The notes: generated from the letters alone by a model not told the origin. Positions 40,142-50,674 are shown, numbered from the stretch's first letter. The stretch: DNA of 64,000 bases from Acinetobacter sp. BY419 (GCF_019038395.1 NZ_JAGFXZ010000007.1:36374-100373), one strand, 5' to 3'. Program-made: numbers and translations.

Positions 40142-41757
40142 GATTGAACCTCGCCAGTTGCGCCTTCTGGAAGAACTGCGTCTTCTTGCTCGGCTGTTAC
40201 TTGAGAATTAGGTTTTTCGAAATGGTATTTACCCGTATGCAGTGAGCTTGGGCCAAGACGTGAGAACTTGATCATCAGATACATCTCAATGATCAGCAAT
40301 ACTGTATAGAACGCTGCCAGTGCCAGGATTGAACCCCAAACATCACCTGTGCTTAAGCTGGATGCTGAAAGATGAGTCGGCAATACTTCACCAATGGTCC
40401 ATGGTTGACGGCCTACTTCTGCGACATACCAGCCGGTTTGTGCTGCAATCCAAGGTAAAGGAAGCGCAAATAAGGCAAATTTCAATAACCATGGCTTGTT
40501 TTCAGCATTACGTTTTGCTACTGCAAACGTTGCCAGAATGAATAGAAGCAGCATCAGGAAGCCAGAACCCACCATGGCACGGAATGCCCAGAACAGGCTT
40601 GGTACATGCGGAATCGTATCTGCAGCAGCAGATTTGATTTGCTCTTCAGTCGCATCGACTACATTTGGCGTGTATTTTTTCAGCAGCAGACCATAGCCGA
40701 GGTCTTTTTGTGATTCATCAAAGGCTGCTTTAAGTTCAGGTGATTTGTCTCCTGCACGTAACAGTTCTAACTGTTCATATGCAACCATACCGTTACGGAT
40801 ACGCTGTTCGTGCTGAGTAATCAGATCTTTAATACCGGTCACTTGTTCAGTTGTGGAACGGGTGGCAATCAAGCCCATCACATAAGGAATTCTGATTGCA
40901 TAATCGGTAGTTTGCGTTTCTTCATTTGGAATACCAAATAAAGTAAATGCTGCTGGTGCAGGATGCGTATCCCATTCTGCTTCAATCGCAGCCAGTTTGG
41001 TTTTTTGGACATCACCCAGCTCATAACCCGATTCATCACCTAGTAAAATCACTGAAAGTGTAGAAGCAAGCCCGAAGATGGCTGCAATCGCAAAAGAACG
41101 GCGTGCAAACGGCAGGTCACGTTTTTTCAGCATATAGAAGCTTGAAATCGCCAGTACGAAAATAGCACCTGTGACATAACCGGCAGACACTGTATGTACG
41201 AATTTAACCTGAGCGACCGGATTAAAGATCAGTGCAGCAAAGTCTACCATTTCCATACGCATGGTTTCATAATTGAATACAGAGCCGACCGGGTTTTGCA
41301 TCCAGCCATTGGCGATCAGAATCCATAGCGCAGACATGTTCGAACCTAAAGCTACCAGCCAGGTTACTATCAGATGCTGTACTTTAGACAGACGATCCCA
41401 GCCAAAGAAGAATAAGCCAATAAAGGTCGATTCAAGGAAGAAGGCCATCAAGCCTTCAATCGCAAGCGGTGCTCCAAAAATATCACCGACATAATGCGAG
41501 TAATAAGCCCAGTTGGTTCCGAACTGGAACTCCATGGTCAGGCCGGTGGTTACTCCTAATGCAAAGTTAATACCAAACAGCTTTCCCCAGAACTTGGTCA
41601 TGTCTTTATAGATTTCTTTGCCGGAAATCACATAGGTGGTTTCCATAATGGCAAGCAGAAATGCTAGACCTAAAGTGAGTGGTACAAAAATAAAGTGATA
41701 CATCGCGGTCATGGCAAACTGGAACCGCGAGAGATCGACCACGCTTTCAGAAATCAT
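40138..41757 (-). CDS. cydA: Cytochrome bd ubiquinol oxidase subunit I
   Basis: Carries haems b558, b595 and d, oxidises quinol and reduces oxygen. 539 residues from ATG 41757; a TTG three bases earlier is not needed. Haem-ligand regions are present: the first His in [19 protein letters not shown], His in [15 protein letters not shown], and the Met region of the [13 protein letters not shown] helix, plus the conserved [12 protein letters not shown]. The quinol-binding loop between helices 6 and 7 is long, as in E. coli. The start overlaps the cydP stop as TGATG and has AGGAG eight bases upstream. Confidence 0.96.
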   Translation of the reverse strand: MISESVVDLSRFQFAMTAMYHFIFVPLTLGLAFLLAIMETTYVISGKEIYKDMTKFWGKLFGINFALGVTTGLTMEFQFGTNWAYYSHYVGDIFGAPLAIEGLMAFFLESTFIGLFFFGWDRLSKVQHLIVTWLVALGSNMSALWILIANGWMQNPVGSVFNYETMRMEMVDFAALIFNPVAQVKFVHTVSAGYVTGAIFVLAISSFYMLKKRDLPFARRSFAIAAIFGLASTLSVILLGDESGYELGDVQKTKLAAIEAEWDTHPAPAAFTLFGIPNEETQTTDYAIRIPYVMGLIATRSTTEQVTGIKDLITQHEQRIRNGMVAYEQLELLRAGDKSPELKAAFDESQKDLGYGLLLKKYTPNVVDATEEQIKSAAADTIPHVPSLFWAFRAMVGSGFLMLLLFILATFAVAKRNAENKPWLLKFALFALPLPWIAAQTGWYVAEVGRQPWTIGEVLPTHLSASSLSTGDVWGSILALAAFYTVLLIIEMYLMIKFSRLGPSSLHTGKYHFEKPNSQVTAEQEDAVLPEGATGEVQS

Positions 41758-41948
41758 CAACGTGTCTCCTGGATTTGGGAAGAATTGCCGGCAATATGCT
41801 CGGCGACTTGGTTGTCAAAATTTTTAGGAATAGTAGGTGCGTCAAACCAGATACTTTTAATTATCAGCAAAAGAATAACTTTGATAATTAAAATAGCAGT
41901 TATTTCTCTAACCACTTTTTGGTTTAGATTTTTGCGAACTAAGCTCAT
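41757..41948 (-). CDS. cydP: Cytochrome oxidase putative small subunit CydP
   Basis: 63 residues with one membrane helix ([21 protein letters not shown]) after a basic N-terminus and a polar tail ([18 protein letters not shown]). The KLVREIT...IK..W-x-P pattern and position directly before cydA match CydP, a small protein found in front of cydAB in Acinetobacter and related bacteria. Its stop overlaps the cydA start, so it is the first gene of the operon. Confidence 0.78.
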   Translation of the reverse strand: MSLVRKNLNQKVVREITAILIIKVILLLIIKSIWFDAPTIPKNFDNQVAEHIAGNSSQIQETR

Positions 41949-42336
41949 TCGAATAAGCCTGTTTTATGACTTGTTGCATATTATTAATCTATTGTAACTA
42001 AAAAAGAAATAGGTGAAACAGTTTAAATAAATATATATTTATAAAATATTGAATTTAATGGTAATATTTTTATTCTAGCTTGATAATTATTCTAATTAAG
42101 ATTGATTATTTTCTGTAACATTAGCTTATTATATACCCGACTAAAATGCTTATATTTATATATTTTAATGTAGATTGTTTTAGTGGGATTAATATGGTTT
42201 TATATTTTTTAATCAGATTAAAATGCTTGGATTTAAAATATTGGGATAAATTAATCAAACTATTTAAGTTGGTTTTATATAGGCCGGATATTAGTGTCAT
42301 AATCTTTCTCATAATTTTTATTCCAATAAGACGCAC
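41949..42336. other. Gene-free A+T-rich stretch containing the bd-oxidase promoter
   Basis: No gene seen. The minus-strand operon should start here. I looked for a TTGAT-N4-ATCAA FNR-type site and did not find a convincing one. Confidence 0.4.
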
Positions 42337-42366
42337 AAAAAAGAACATGCTGGAAACATGTTCTTG
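42337..42366 (-). terminator. Terminator of the porin gene
   Basis: Read on the minus strand: AAGAACATG-TTTCCAG-CATGTTCTT followed by T5. Nine-base-pair perfect stem. Confidence 0.8.
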
Positions 42367-42391
42367 TTCGGCTTGATGAGGCAGGTGGGAT

Positions 42392-43444
42392 CTAGAAGTC
42401 GTAACGCATCCCTAAAGAAAGTCCCAAACTGTTTTCACCACGTGCGCCAGCTACAGCATTGCTGCGACCTTGTGCCCAAGGGCTAAGGCTTGAGTTTTCA
42501 TCATTCAGTACAGTCGCAACATTGCCATAAATACGGACAGTTGGATCTAAAAGGTGCTCAAGCCCGATTGCAAGTAAAGTTGCATTCGCATCATCTGCAT
42601 CGACATCACGGTGAAATACCTCACCACGCAATGAGGTTTTTGCTGCAAATTTATATTCACCCGCTATACCAAATACCTGTGCATCCGGATTTTCTTCAGA
42701 ATTATCGTGTTGAAGGAATTGGTATAAACCACCCAGATTGAACTCAGGTGTGATTTTGTAGGCGCCGGCAATACGGAAGCCATCGCGCTCGCCACGAGCA
42801 GCTTCTTCTTCGTAGTGTTCATAGGCAGCAGCGAAATCAACTTTACCTTCCTTATAGGTTAAAGCGAGGTCATATGCTTTATCTTTGTTCTTTTCGCCAT
42901 CTTTAGTTGCATCCGGGCTATTTGTTTCATGTAAGGAAAGTGCACCTAATACGTTAAAGCCGCTAGCAAATTTTGGTGATTTATATTCAATCGTGTTGGC
43001 ATTACGTTCATCAAAACGCAGGTTGCCTACACGTGTGACGTTACGAACATCGCCGACCATATCGCCAAAGAAATTGACCGGGGCACGTGCTGCTTTAAAT
43101 GGGCTGTCAAAGCGACCGATACGTGCTTGACCGAAATCACCCTTTAAACCTACGAAAGTATCGCGAGTCGCAAATTCAACATCATCGTTTGCAGAACCAC
43201 TTGCAAAGTTAATTTCCTGTTCGATTTGACCGAATACGGTCATGCCATTTTCTAATTTTTGTTCAGCTTTAAAGCCCAGGCGCGATGAGTTTGAGGAAAG
43301 CCCGACTTCGTTATAATCTGCACCATCATCCAGATAATCTAAAGAAACGTGTGCGCGACCATATATTTTAACGTCAGCAGCAGCTGCCATGACAGGTGTT
43401 AAAATTGTTGCCCCGATTGCTAATGCAGATAACGTTTTTTTCAT
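42392..43444 (-). CDS. General (OmpC/Porin_4 type) outer-membrane porin
   Basis: 350 residues from ATG 43444 (MKKTLSALAIGATILTPVMA, signal peptide cut after AAA near residue 23). Mature strands alternate in the 16-strand porin pattern: VKIYGRAHVSLDY at the start, GLSSNSSRLGFKAEQ, GQARIGRFDSP, and a terminal GLSLGMRYDF with the C-terminal Phe needed for assembly. It is an anion- or cation-passing trimeric channel; selectivity cannot be read directly. GGAG lies seven bases before the start. A terminator follows. Confidence 0.93.
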   Translation of the reverse strand: MKKTLSALAIGATILTPVMAAAADVKIYGRAHVSLDYLDDGADYNEVGLSSNSSRLGFKAEQKLENGMTVFGQIEQEINFASGSANDDVEFATRDTFVGLKGDFGQARIGRFDSPFKAARAPVNFFGDMVGDVRNVTRVGNLRFDERNANTIEYKSPKFASGFNVLGALSLHETNSPDATKDGEKNKDKAYDLALTYKEGKVDFAAAYEHYEEEAARGERDGFRIAGAYKITPEFNLGGLYQFLQHDNSEENPDAQVFGIAGEYKFAAKTSLRGEVFHRDVDADDANATLLAIGLEHLLDPTVRIYGNVATVLNDENSSLSPWAQGRSNAVAGARGENSLGLSLGMRYDF

Positions 43445-43712
43445 GTGTTGCTCCAATAAAGACTTTTTTATTCATCGTCTTAAAAACAAGTTTCAGTATC
43501 GTTTTGAAACATCTACTGCTCTATTGGTGCCAAGTATTCATTACAAATAAGTCAATATGATTAAGGGAATATTTCAAAAATATTAAACACAATCATTGCT
43601 TTATTTTTTAAAGGAGTGTGAGTGGGATAGAAGGCATTGATCCACATACAGATAAGTTGATGGAGATGTTATAAAAATTAAAAACAACCCAGAGTGAAAT
43701 ACATCAGATATA

Positions 43713-43738
43713 AAAAATGGAGCCGAAGCTCCATTTTT
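43713..43738 (-). terminator. Bidirectional terminator
   Basis: AAAAATGGAGC-CGAA-GCTCCATTTTT, 17 bases beyond the hinT stop. Perfect symmetry. Confidence 0.85.
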
Positions 43739-43754
43739 AGATGTTAAAAATAGC

Positions 43755-44168
43755 TTAAAGTGCTGCTTTTATTTTTTCGGCCAATGCTTTAATTTTTTTC
43801 TGATCGCCCATCTGTGCAGCATGTTTGCCCAGATTGTGCAAAGAGGTAGGAACCAGATGGAAATGTACGTGTGGAACGGTCTGACCCGCTGCGGCACCTG
43901 ATAATTGCATCAGAACAATACCATCTACCCCCAAACCTTTTTCAATGGCTTTTGCAACTTTCTGTATGATTTGAATCGTATAGGCTGCAGCTTCAGGCGG
44001 TAAGTCCAGTAAAGTGATTGCCGGAGTTTTTGGAACAACCAGTGTATGACCTTCTGCCTGAGGCATGATGTCCATAAATGCAAGAACCTGGTCGTCTTCA
44101 TACACTTTAATCGCAGGAAGTTCACCGCGTAGAATTCGTGCAAAAATATTCTGATCATCGTAAGTCAT
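43755..44168 (-). CDS. hinT: HIT-family protein (HinT type)
   Basis: Histidine-triad nucleotide hydrolase acting on AMP-linked small molecules. 137 residues. The C-terminal HVHFHLVP triad (about 99-106) and the N-terminal IFARILRGELPAIKVYEDD segment define HinT-type members. The start ATG 44168 has AAGGAATG upstream. The triad is intact, so activity is expected. Confidence 0.94.
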   Translation of the reverse strand: MTYDDQNIFARILRGELPAIKVYEDDQVLAFMDIMPQAEGHTLVVPKTPAITLLDLPPEAAAYTIQIIQKVAKAIEKGLGVDGIVLMQLSGAAAGQTVPHVHFHLVPTSLHNLGKHAAQMGDQKKIKALAEKIKAAL

Positions 44169-44199
44169 AAGTACATTCCTTGAGCGTCATTAAACTGAA

Positions 44200-44469
44200 T
44201 TATTTACAGTTCAATTCTTTCTGACGATCTTTGATCGCGTCAAGACGTTGTTGCTCTTTTTCCGAGAATTTTGGCTTGGTTGTATAGCAGTTGTCATTAC
44301 CGAACTTGGCTTTTGCTTCAGGGTCTTTGAAACAGAAACCTTTAGATGCATAAATCACATCGTGATCATTTTTTAATTTTTTGCACTCTTGTTCAGATGC
44401 AAAAACCGATGTCGAAGCCCCGAACATAGTTGCGATGCCAATCAATGCTGCAACAGAAAATTTCTTCAT
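44200..44469 (-). CDS. Secreted YARHG-domain-like protein
   Basis: 89 residues from ATG 44469 (MKKFSVAALIGIATMFGAST then SVFASE), with AGAGGAAA eight bases upstream and a signal peptide cut near ASE. Mature part CKKLKNDHDVIYASKGFCFKDPEAKAKFGNDNCYTT resembles the YARHG domain (I-YA--GF-F-----F), with Cys residues forming likely disulfides. The function of this domain is unknown; location should be periplasmic or extracellular. Confidence 0.75.
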   Translation of the reverse strand: MKKFSVAALIGIATMFGASTSVFASEQECKKLKNDHDVIYASKGFCFKDPEAKAKFGNDNCYTTKPKFSEKEQQRLDAIKDRQKELNCK

Positions 44470-44555
44470 GCGAGTTTCCTCTGGGTTATCCACTATATGT
44501 GCCTGCCTACCAGTCACAATATGAGGTTTCATTATCATTATTCAATGGCGAGATA

Positions 44556-45431
44556 TTACTCGATGGTAATATTACTCCATGATTCATACATTTTCACAGC
44601 ACTGGAAAAATCACTGTTTTTATCCGACAGGTCGCTGGCTGCCTGAATCAGATTCTGGGTTAATAAAGATAACACAGGTGCAGAAAGTTTGGCTGCACGC
44701 GCGAGGTCGATTGCAATCCCGGTATCTTTGGCCAAGAGTGGCAGGGCAAAGGTTAAAGGAAAGCTTCGATTTAAAATACGCTGTGGCAATACTGTTTCGG
44801 TCACCATACTTTTACCACTTGAAGCATTAATACAGTCTAGTGCCTCATGCAGGTTTACCCCATGCGCTTTCAGGGTAGTAAAGCCTTCTGCGACGGCACA
44901 CAGGTTTACAGCCATTAACATATTATTTACGGCTTTGACTGCAAAGCCTGCGCCAGATTCACCCACATGCTTGATCAGCTTGCCAAAAGCCTGCATTGCA
45001 GGAAGGGCTTTTTCATAACCCTGTGCATTGCCGCCCACCATCACCGTTAAAGTGCCATTTTCAGCACCCATGGTTTGGCCGCTCACGGGGGCATCCAGAA
45101 AGATCACCCCACGTCCAGCCAGGTGGGCTGCCAGTTTTTGCGCGGAATCTGGTACACCACTGGTGCAGTCGACCCAGACTGAACCCGATTTAAGCGACAA
45201 ATTTTCCAGAAGTTGTTCTACATCGGCACTGGTGGGCAGGCAGGAAAAAATCACATCTGCCTGTGCGGCTTGTTCCAGTGTTACGGCCTGGGTGCCATAT
45301 TCAGCAGCATGTTGCTCTGCCTTGTTAAAGTTGCGGTTCCAGACGTAGACCGTATCAAAATGCTTGGGCAAATGTGCTGCCATACGATAACCCATTGCAC
45401 CTAAGCCAATAAATGCTACTGACTGAATCAT
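44556..45431 (-). CDS. NAD(P)-dependent beta-hydroxyacid dehydrogenase (3-hydroxyisobutyrate dehydrogenase family)
   Basis: 291 residues. Rossmann motif [15 protein letters not shown] at the start, [22 protein letters not shown] (about 113-134) and the catalytic Lys in [13 protein letters not shown] (about 162-174) identify the 6-phosphogluconate/hydroxyisobutyrate dehydrogenase superfamily. Substrates range from 3-hydroxyisobutyrate to tartronate semialdehyde; the exact one is not clear here. Start ATG 45431 with AGAGGG upstream. Monocistronic by position. Confidence 0.88.
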   Translation of the reverse strand: MIQSVAFIGLGAMGYRMAAHLPKHFDTVYVWNRNFNKAEQHAAEYGTQAVTLEQAAQADVIFSCLPTSADVEQLLENLSLKSGSVWVDCTSGVPDSAQKLAAHLAGRGVIFLDAPVSGQTMGAENGTLTVMVGGNAQGYEKALPAMQAFGKLIKHVGESGAGFAVKAVNNMLMAVNLCAVAEGFTTLKAHGVNLHEALDCINASSGKSMVTETVLPQRILNRSFPLTFALPLLAKDTGIAIDLARAAKLSAPVLSLLTQNLIQAASDLSDKNSDFSSAVKMYESWSNITIE

Positions 45432-45500
45432 GCTGTACCCTCTGAAAATGTTTAAATATATTGCTAAGTTTTAATGTGTTTGCTGATGCGGAAATCTACG

Positions 45501-46598
45501 TTAAGCATCAAGACGTTTCGAGCGTTGCGCCAACCAGGTCGTCATTTTTGGCCAGAATATATTTGCTGTTTTCTGGTTGGACATCAGCCCTAAATGGCCA
45601 CCTGGAATAAGAGTAAACGTCTTATCTGGGCTACTTGTCAATTCTATCAAAGGCTTAGCTGACTGTTCTGTGACAATCTGGTCGAATTGACCGGCACCCA
45701 CCAATAGGGAGCAGCTAATATTTTTAAGGTCAACGGTACGTCCATTTAAAGTAATAGAGCCTTGCTTTAAAGGATTTTGTAGCCATAAATGCAGCATCAT
45801 GTCCTGATTAATCCCGCCCGGATAATCAATCATCTTATTCAGGAAGTTTCCCATGGTCGCATGTTCATAGACATCTTTGGCCTGATCCAGATTCAGCAAA
45901 AACCGCTTTTGGCTTTTGAACCAGCCGATCGGGTCAAGTAATTTGAAACCCAAGGCATTTAAAATACCCGGTGTATGAATATACTGTTTCGGAATCAGCC
46001 CTTGATGAATGGCCTGTTTTAGATTTTTATTTTTAGAAATCAGTTTATTGGTTGTAGAAAACAGTTTGCCAACACGTCCTGAAGCATAGCTGTCAATCGG
46101 GCTGCCAACCACGATCAGATTCTTGACATGTTCAGGCGAATGCAAGGCGGTATAGAGCGTGACAAACACGCCAGCCATACTCCAGCCGTGTAGGGAAATG
46201 AACTGACTACCAGAATGGTTGCAGATAGTTTCAATAGATTGAGGAATGGCAGCATCGATAAATGATAAAAAATTCAGGTGGCGATGTTTAAAGTTAAAAC
46301 ATTTCCATTCCACCAGATAGACATCAAACCCGCTATGCTGGAAATGCTTGACCAGCGAACGATAAGGATACAGATCATAGATATCCATATTAATCGCCAA
46401 GGGTGCAATGAACACCAGCGGTTCCTTGTATTTTTTTTCGGGTGAAGCGTAATAGCGAATCTTGCAAAACTTGGTGTCGGCAATATATTCAAACGGGTTT
46501 TTTTGAGACAGAATGAGCGAGGAGGCATTAAATATCCGGGTACTCAGGTGTTTCAATTTTTTTTGCTGGCGCTGAAAGTTTTGTTTTAACTGAATCAT
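45501..46598 (-). CDS. PhaC-like alpha/beta-hydrolase with Ser nucleophile
   Basis: 365 residues resembling PHA synthase class III and its relatives: GFDVYLVEWKCF, LHGWSMAGVFVTLYTALH (nucleophile elbow GWSMAG, about 137-142) and IPGGHLGLMSNQKT with the His at the C-terminus. PHA synthases have a Cys (GxCxG) at the elbow, whereas this protein has Ser, so it should act as an esterase or depolymerase rather than a polymerase. No phasin or phaAB genes are nearby. Start ATG 46598 has only weak ribosome-binding signal. Divergent from metZ. Confidence 0.75.
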   Translation of the reverse strand: MIQLKQNFQRQQKKLKHLSTRIFNASSLILSQKNPFEYIADTKFCKIRYYASPEKKYKEPLVFIAPLAINMDIYDLYPYRSLVKHFQHSGFDVYLVEWKCFNFKHRHLNFLSFIDAAIPQSIETICNHSGSQFISLHGWSMAGVFVTLYTALHSPEHVKNLIVVGSPIDSYASGRVGKLFSTTNKLISKNKNLKQAIHQGLIPKQYIHTPGILNALGFKLLDPIGWFKSQKRFLLNLDQAKDVYEHATMGNFLNKMIDYPGGINQDMMLHLWLQNPLKQGSITLNGRTVDLKNISCSLLVGAGQFDQIVTEQSAKPLIELTSSPDKTFTLIPGGHLGLMSNQKTANIFWPKMTTWLAQRSKRLDA

Positions 46599-46740
46599 GT
46601 AAATAAAATATCCGTATCCGCGGGAGGATTGATCGAAGTCTAGGCAATATTCGCTTATTATGCCTTGACCTGAAATAGCTTAGGCGCTCAAAATGTTGGC
46701 AATTTTTTACAAAAGGCAGCCTGAGGGCTGAGGTAAAGCG

Positions 46741-47928
46741 ATGAGCCAGCAAGACGATATTTCTTACCAATTAGAAACTTTAGCCATTCGTACCGGTCAT
46801 ACCCGCAGTTTTGAAGGTGAACATGGTGAACCGATTTTTCTAACATCGTCCTTTGTTTATGAAAATGCTGCTGAAGCCGCAGCAAAATTCTCAGGCCAGG
46901 AACCGGGCAATATCTATTCTCGCTTTACCAATCCTACTGTTGCCATGTTTGAAAAGCGACTGGCTGCACTTGAAGGTGCAGAGCGCGCCGTAGCCACCAG
47001 TTCTGGTATGGCGGCTATTATGGCAGTTGCGATGGCATTTTTAAAAGCGGGCGATCATGTGATTTGTTCACGTGCAGTCTTTGGCTCTACTGTTTCCATG
47101 TTTGAAAAATATGTCGCAAAATTTGGCGTCAGCGTTGATTTTGTTGACTTGAGCGACCTGGATGCATGGAAAAATGCCATCAAGCCTGAAACCAAACTTC
47201 TATTTGTTGAATCTCCCTCGAATCCGTTGGCAGAAGTGGCAGATATTCAGGCGCTTGCCGATATTGCGCATGCCAATGATGCTTTACTGGCGATTGATAA
47301 CAGCTTCTGTACACCAGTGTTACAACAACCCCTCAAATTTGGTGCAGATCTGGTGGTGTATTCTGCGACTAAATATCTGGATGGCCAAGGCCGTGCGCTA
47401 GGTGGTGCTGTCGTCGGTAATCACAAGCTGCTTGAGGAAATCTTCGGTTATGTGCGTACTACTGGCCCGTCAATGAGCCCATTCAATGCCTGGGTTTTCC
47501 TGAAAGGCTTGGAAACTCTGCGTTTGCGCATGCGTGAACATTCAGCAAGTGCACAGCAACTGGCTGAATTTTTGAAACAGCATCCGAAAGTAGAGAAAGT
47601 TTATTATGCAGGTCTGCCTGAGCATGTGGGTCATGAACTGGCAGTGAAACAGCAGACCGGTTTTGGTGGTATTGTTTCTTTTGAAGTGAAAGGCGGTCGT
47701 GAAGGCGCTTGGACGGTCATCGATAATACTCAGTTTATCTCGATCACAGGTAATCTGGGTGATGTCAAATCCACGATTACTCATCCGGCAACCACGACAC
47801 ACGGTAAATTGTCGCCTGAAGCCAAAGAAGCTGCAGGCATCCGTGAAGGTTTAATTCGTGTTTCTGTTGGTTTGGAAGAGATTGGTGATATTATTCGTGA
47901 TATTACTCGCGGTTTAGATCTTATCTAA
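46741..47928 (+). CDS. metZ: O-succinylhomoserine sulfhydrylase
   Basis: PLP enzyme that makes homocysteine directly from O-succinylhomoserine and sulfide. 395 residues of the Cys/Met-metabolism PLP family: YSRFTNPT near 65, [12 protein letters not shown], the internal aldimine Lys in [17 protein letters not shown] (about 210), and the C-terminal [14 protein letters not shown]. The family member type (metZ rather than metB/metC/metY) is inferred from residue pattern and length. Ribosome-binding site GAGGTAAA. Upstream divergent gene is the PhaC-like hydrolase. Confidence 0.92.
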   Translation: MSQQDDISYQLETLAIRTGHTRSFEGEHGEPIFLTSSFVYENAAEAAAKFSGQEPGNIYSRFTNPTVAMFEKRLAALEGAERAVATSSGMAAIMAVAMAFLKAGDHVICSRAVFGSTVSMFEKYVAKFGVSVDFVDLSDLDAWKNAIKPETKLLFVESPSNPLAEVADIQALADIAHANDALLAIDNSFCTPVLQQPLKFGADLVVYSATKYLDGQGRALGGAVVGNHKLLEEIFGYVRTTGPSMSPFNAWVFLKGLETLRLRMREHSASAQQLAEFLKQHPKVEKVYYAGLPEHVGHELAVKQQTGFGGIVSFEVKGGREGAWTVIDNTQFISITGNLGDVKSTITHPATTTHGKLSPEAKEAAGIREGLIRVSVGLEEIGDIIRDITRGLDLI

Positions 47929-47956
47929 TTTTATAAATTTATGTTCGGAGATATTT

Positions 47957-48286
47957 ATGAACATTAACATGTTGATGCAGCAAGCTCAGCGCATGCAAAA
48001 AGAAGTTGAAAACAATGTAAAAAAAGCCAAGGAAGAGCTGGCGCAAACTGAAGTGCATGCGGAAGCGGGTGGTGGTCTGGTGAAAGTGACCATGACTTGC
48101 CGTAATGTAGTGAAGCGTATCGAAATCAATCCTGAATTACTTCAGGATGATCCAGACATGATCGAAGACCTGATTGCAGCTGCAATGAATGATGCAGCGC
48201 GTCAGGCAGAACTGGTTTCTGATGAAAGAATGAAAGCCGCAAATTCGGGCATGGGTTTACCACCTGGCTTGGCTGGTATGTTCTAA
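47957..48286 (+). CDS. ybaB: YbaB/EbfC nucleoid-associated protein
   Basis: Small DNA-binding protein that bends DNA. 109 residues. N-terminal Met-rich helix ([20 protein letters not shown]), [28 protein letters not shown] and the C-terminal [12 protein letters not shown]. It lies 13 bases before recR, a pairing conserved across gammaproteobacteria, but dnaX, usually upstream, is absent here. Confidence 0.94.
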   Translation: MNINMLMQQAQRMQKEVENNVKKAKEELAQTEVHAEAGGGLVKVTMTCRNVVKRIEINPELLQDDPDMIEDLIAAAMNDAARQAELVSDERMKAANSGMGLPPGLAGMF

Positions 48287-48299
48287 GGAAGAATGCGCA

Positions 48300-48896
48300 A
48301 TGTTTAGTGATCGTTTTGATCAACTCGTTCAAGCATTACGCATTTTGCCAAGCGTTGGGCCGAAATCGGCTCAACGTATGGCTTTGCATATGATAATGAA
48401 GAATCGTGAAGGTGCAGTCGGTCTGGCGCATGCATTGACTGAAGCCACCAACCACATTCATGAATGTTCAGTGTGTCATTCGCTGACCGAAGATGAAGTC
48501 TGCAATATTTGCAGTTCGCTGGATCGTGATGATGAATTGCTCTGTGTGGTGGAATCACCTGCAGATGTGATGGCGATTGAGCAAAGTGGCAGCTTTAGAG
48601 GTAAATATCATGTATTGGGCGGACACTTGTCTCCCCTCGATGGTATTGGACCGGAGGAGATAGGTATTCCGTACTTGTTGCACCGTTTGGCCAATAGTCA
48701 GGTTAAGGAAGTGATTCTGGCGACCAATGCGACGGTAGAAGGACAGGCTACTGCACATTATCTGGTAGAGGCCAGCAAGCATTTGCCAATCCACATGACC
48801 CGAATTGCCCAAGGCGTACCGCAAGGTGGTGAGCTGGAATATGTCGATAGTCATACCTTGAGTCAGGCGGTACATAACCGGATGCGCATGAAGTAA
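48300..48896 (+). CDS. recR: Recombination protein RecR
   Basis: Works with RecF and RecO in gap repair. 198 residues. The N-terminal helix-hairpin-helix (LRILPSVGPKSAQRMALH), the four-Cys zinc finger (CSVCHSLTEDEVCNIC, about 57-72) and the Toprim domain (LCVVESPADVMAIEQSGSFRG...LGGHLSPLDGIGPEEIGI) are all present. AAGGAAG precedes the start. Transcribed with ybaB. Confidence 0.96.
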   Translation: MFSDRFDQLVQALRILPSVGPKSAQRMALHMIMKNREGAVGLAHALTEATNHIHECSVCHSLTEDEVCNICSSLDRDDELLCVVESPADVMAIEQSGSFRGKYHVLGGHLSPLDGIGPEEIGIPYLLHRLANSQVKEVILATNATVEGQATAHYLVEASKHLPIHMTRIAQGVPQGGELEYVDSHTLSQAVHNRMRMK

Positions 48897-49074
48897 GTTT
48901 TACTTAAAAATCTTGTTAGTTTTAATATAAAAAAGATATTAATTGAAATGAAGAATCTTATGCATAAGGGTTGTTTTTTAGGAAATAGCGTGGAATAGGC
49001 GTTATTTTTTATACAAAAATTCTATAGATCAGTTAATATAGATCTATCAAGAATCTAATCTTAGACTCAGTTCT

Positions 49075-50217
49075 ATGTTCCAATTTATTCAACATCAAAA
49101 CGAATTAAATCAAGTACTAAACCTCATGGATCAGAGTTCTGTATATGGACTTGATACCGAGTTTATCAAGGTCGATACCTTGTGGCCTAAGCTGGGTGTT
49201 TTTCAGATCAATGTAGATAACAAAGTCTATTTGTTGGATGGAACCACGCTAGATCTGACCGAGTTCCTCAATAAAATTTTTAATGCTCAACAGAATATTT
49301 TTCATGCCTGTAGTGAAGATATCGACCTGATTTATCACTATACCCAGAAGAAATCGCTAAGTAATGTGTTTGATACCCAGGTCGGCATGTCATTTCTGGG
49401 GCATGGTCTGCAAGTGAGCTATCAAAATGCGCTGAAGCAGATGCTGGAAGTGGATATTGAAAAAGACCAGACCCGTTCTGACTGGCTGGCACGTCCACTT
49501 AGTTCCGAACAGTTGCTCTATGCTGCTAACGATGTGCATTATCTGGTACAACTGTCGGAAAAAATTAAACAGGATCTGGATAGAAAAGATCTGCTGGATT
49601 TTGCCTTGCAAGACTGTCGTTTTCTGACCCAGGAAATTGGTGAAGATACACCAACGGCTTTGTTATATCAGGATGTCGGCAATTACCGACATTCACGCCG
49701 TCAGCTGATGCAACTGCAGCAATTGATGGTCTGGCGCGATCAGATTGCCAAAGCACTGAATCAGCCACGCAGTTTCATCCTGAAAAATGCCAGCATGATC
49801 GACCTGGTCGAAAAGTTCCCGCGTAATAATTTTCAGCTCAGTCATGTGAAAGATATTCGTTCGAATGTAATCCGTGAGCATGGCAAAACCATTTTGGATT
49901 TACTGAAATTCCTGCCTGAACCGGCACACTGGCCACTACGTCTGGCACGTCCAATTCGCCATTCTTCCAGAGATATCGGCGAAAAAATTGATGCTATTAT
50001 CCAGAACGTGGTCAATGAAACCTCAATTCCGAAAGAAGTCTTGATGCGCAAAAAATGGCTGAATGCCTTGTATCAGCATGTGGTCTTTCATAAGGATGAG
50101 CAGGATCTGCCGGAATATCTACTGGGCTGGCGTTATGAGTTATTAACTCAGCCACTGATTCAGGTATTGCATCAAGATGAATCTTATCTGTCTACCCAAA
50201 TGAAAGTCAGCGAGTGA
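49075..50217 (+). CDS. rnd: Ribonuclease D
   Basis: 3'-5' exoribonuclease that trims tRNA precursors. 380 residues. DEDD catalytic residues are visible: YGLDTEFIKVDT (Asp and Glu), FHACSEDIDLI (Asp) and the DYAAND-type YAANDVHYLV (Asp and Tyr). Two C-terminal HRDC-like domains follow, the first with QLMVWRDQIAKALNQPRSFILKN. Start ATG 49075 has no clear ribosome-binding site. It heads a run with ycgL and the MoxR/VWA pair. Confidence 0.94.
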   Translation: MFQFIQHQNELNQVLNLMDQSSVYGLDTEFIKVDTLWPKLGVFQINVDNKVYLLDGTTLDLTEFLNKIFNAQQNIFHACSEDIDLIYHYTQKKSLSNVFDTQVGMSFLGHGLQVSYQNALKQMLEVDIEKDQTRSDWLARPLSSEQLLYAANDVHYLVQLSEKIKQDLDRKDLLDFALQDCRFLTQEIGEDTPTALLYQDVGNYRHSRRQLMQLQQLMVWRDQIAKALNQPRSFILKNASMIDLVEKFPRNNFQLSHVKDIRSNVIREHGKTILDLLKFLPEPAHWPLRLARPIRHSSRDIGEKIDAIIQNVVNETSIPKEVLMRKKWLNALYQHVVFHKDEQDLPEYLLGWRYELLTQPLIQVLHQDESYLSTQMKVSE

Positions 50218-50347
50218 TTGGCTACAGGATTGGTTAAAGAAAAGGCAATTATACAAAATCACGACTCATGCATGAGACGTGGCTAATGTTTCTGTCTTTT
50301 TTTTGATGTATCCTTGCGGTTGTTTTTCCAGAAAAGTCGTTTGAAAT

Positions 50348-50653
50348 ATGCAAGTGTCTATCTACAAATCCAGCAAAAAAAGTGAAATGTATCTGTATGT
50401 GGCGCGTCCTGCGAATGAAAGCGAAGCTGAAACATTCGAACCTTTAAGCGTTCTGTCAGAAGCCGTGCAAGCTGCATTTGGCCGTGCGACTTTTGTCATG
50501 CATCTTGAATTAAGCGAATCGCGTAAACTGGCACGTGCCAATGTCTTGCATGTCATGGATTCTATTGCAACCCGCGGTTTCTTTCTGCAAATGCCGCCCG
50601 AAGGTTTGATTGATCCCAATGCAGTTGCACCAGAAGGCTTACGCGGTGCTTAA
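50348..50653 (+). CDS. ycgL: YcgL-domain protein
   Basis: 101 residues. [33 protein letters not shown] and the [22 protein letters not shown] pattern match the YcgL domain, a small alpha/beta fold of unknown function often encoded next to rnd. Start ATG 50348. Confidence 0.9.
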   Translation: MQVSIYKSSKKSEMYLYVARPANESEAETFEPLSVLSEAVQAAFGRATFVMHLELSESRKLARANVLHVMDSIATRGFFLQMPPEGLIDPNAVAPEGLRGA

Positions 50654-50674
50654 TGTTGATTCAGGAGTTGTGAA

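Noticed and set aside
41949..42120. FNR-type operator upstream of cydP
   Set aside because: TTGATAATTATTCTAATTAA resembles half a site only; the second half does not match ATCAA at the right distance.
42146..42376. 76-residue plus-strand hydrophobic frame
   Set aside because: Ends in the porin terminator region, very A+T-rich, no ribosome-binding site.
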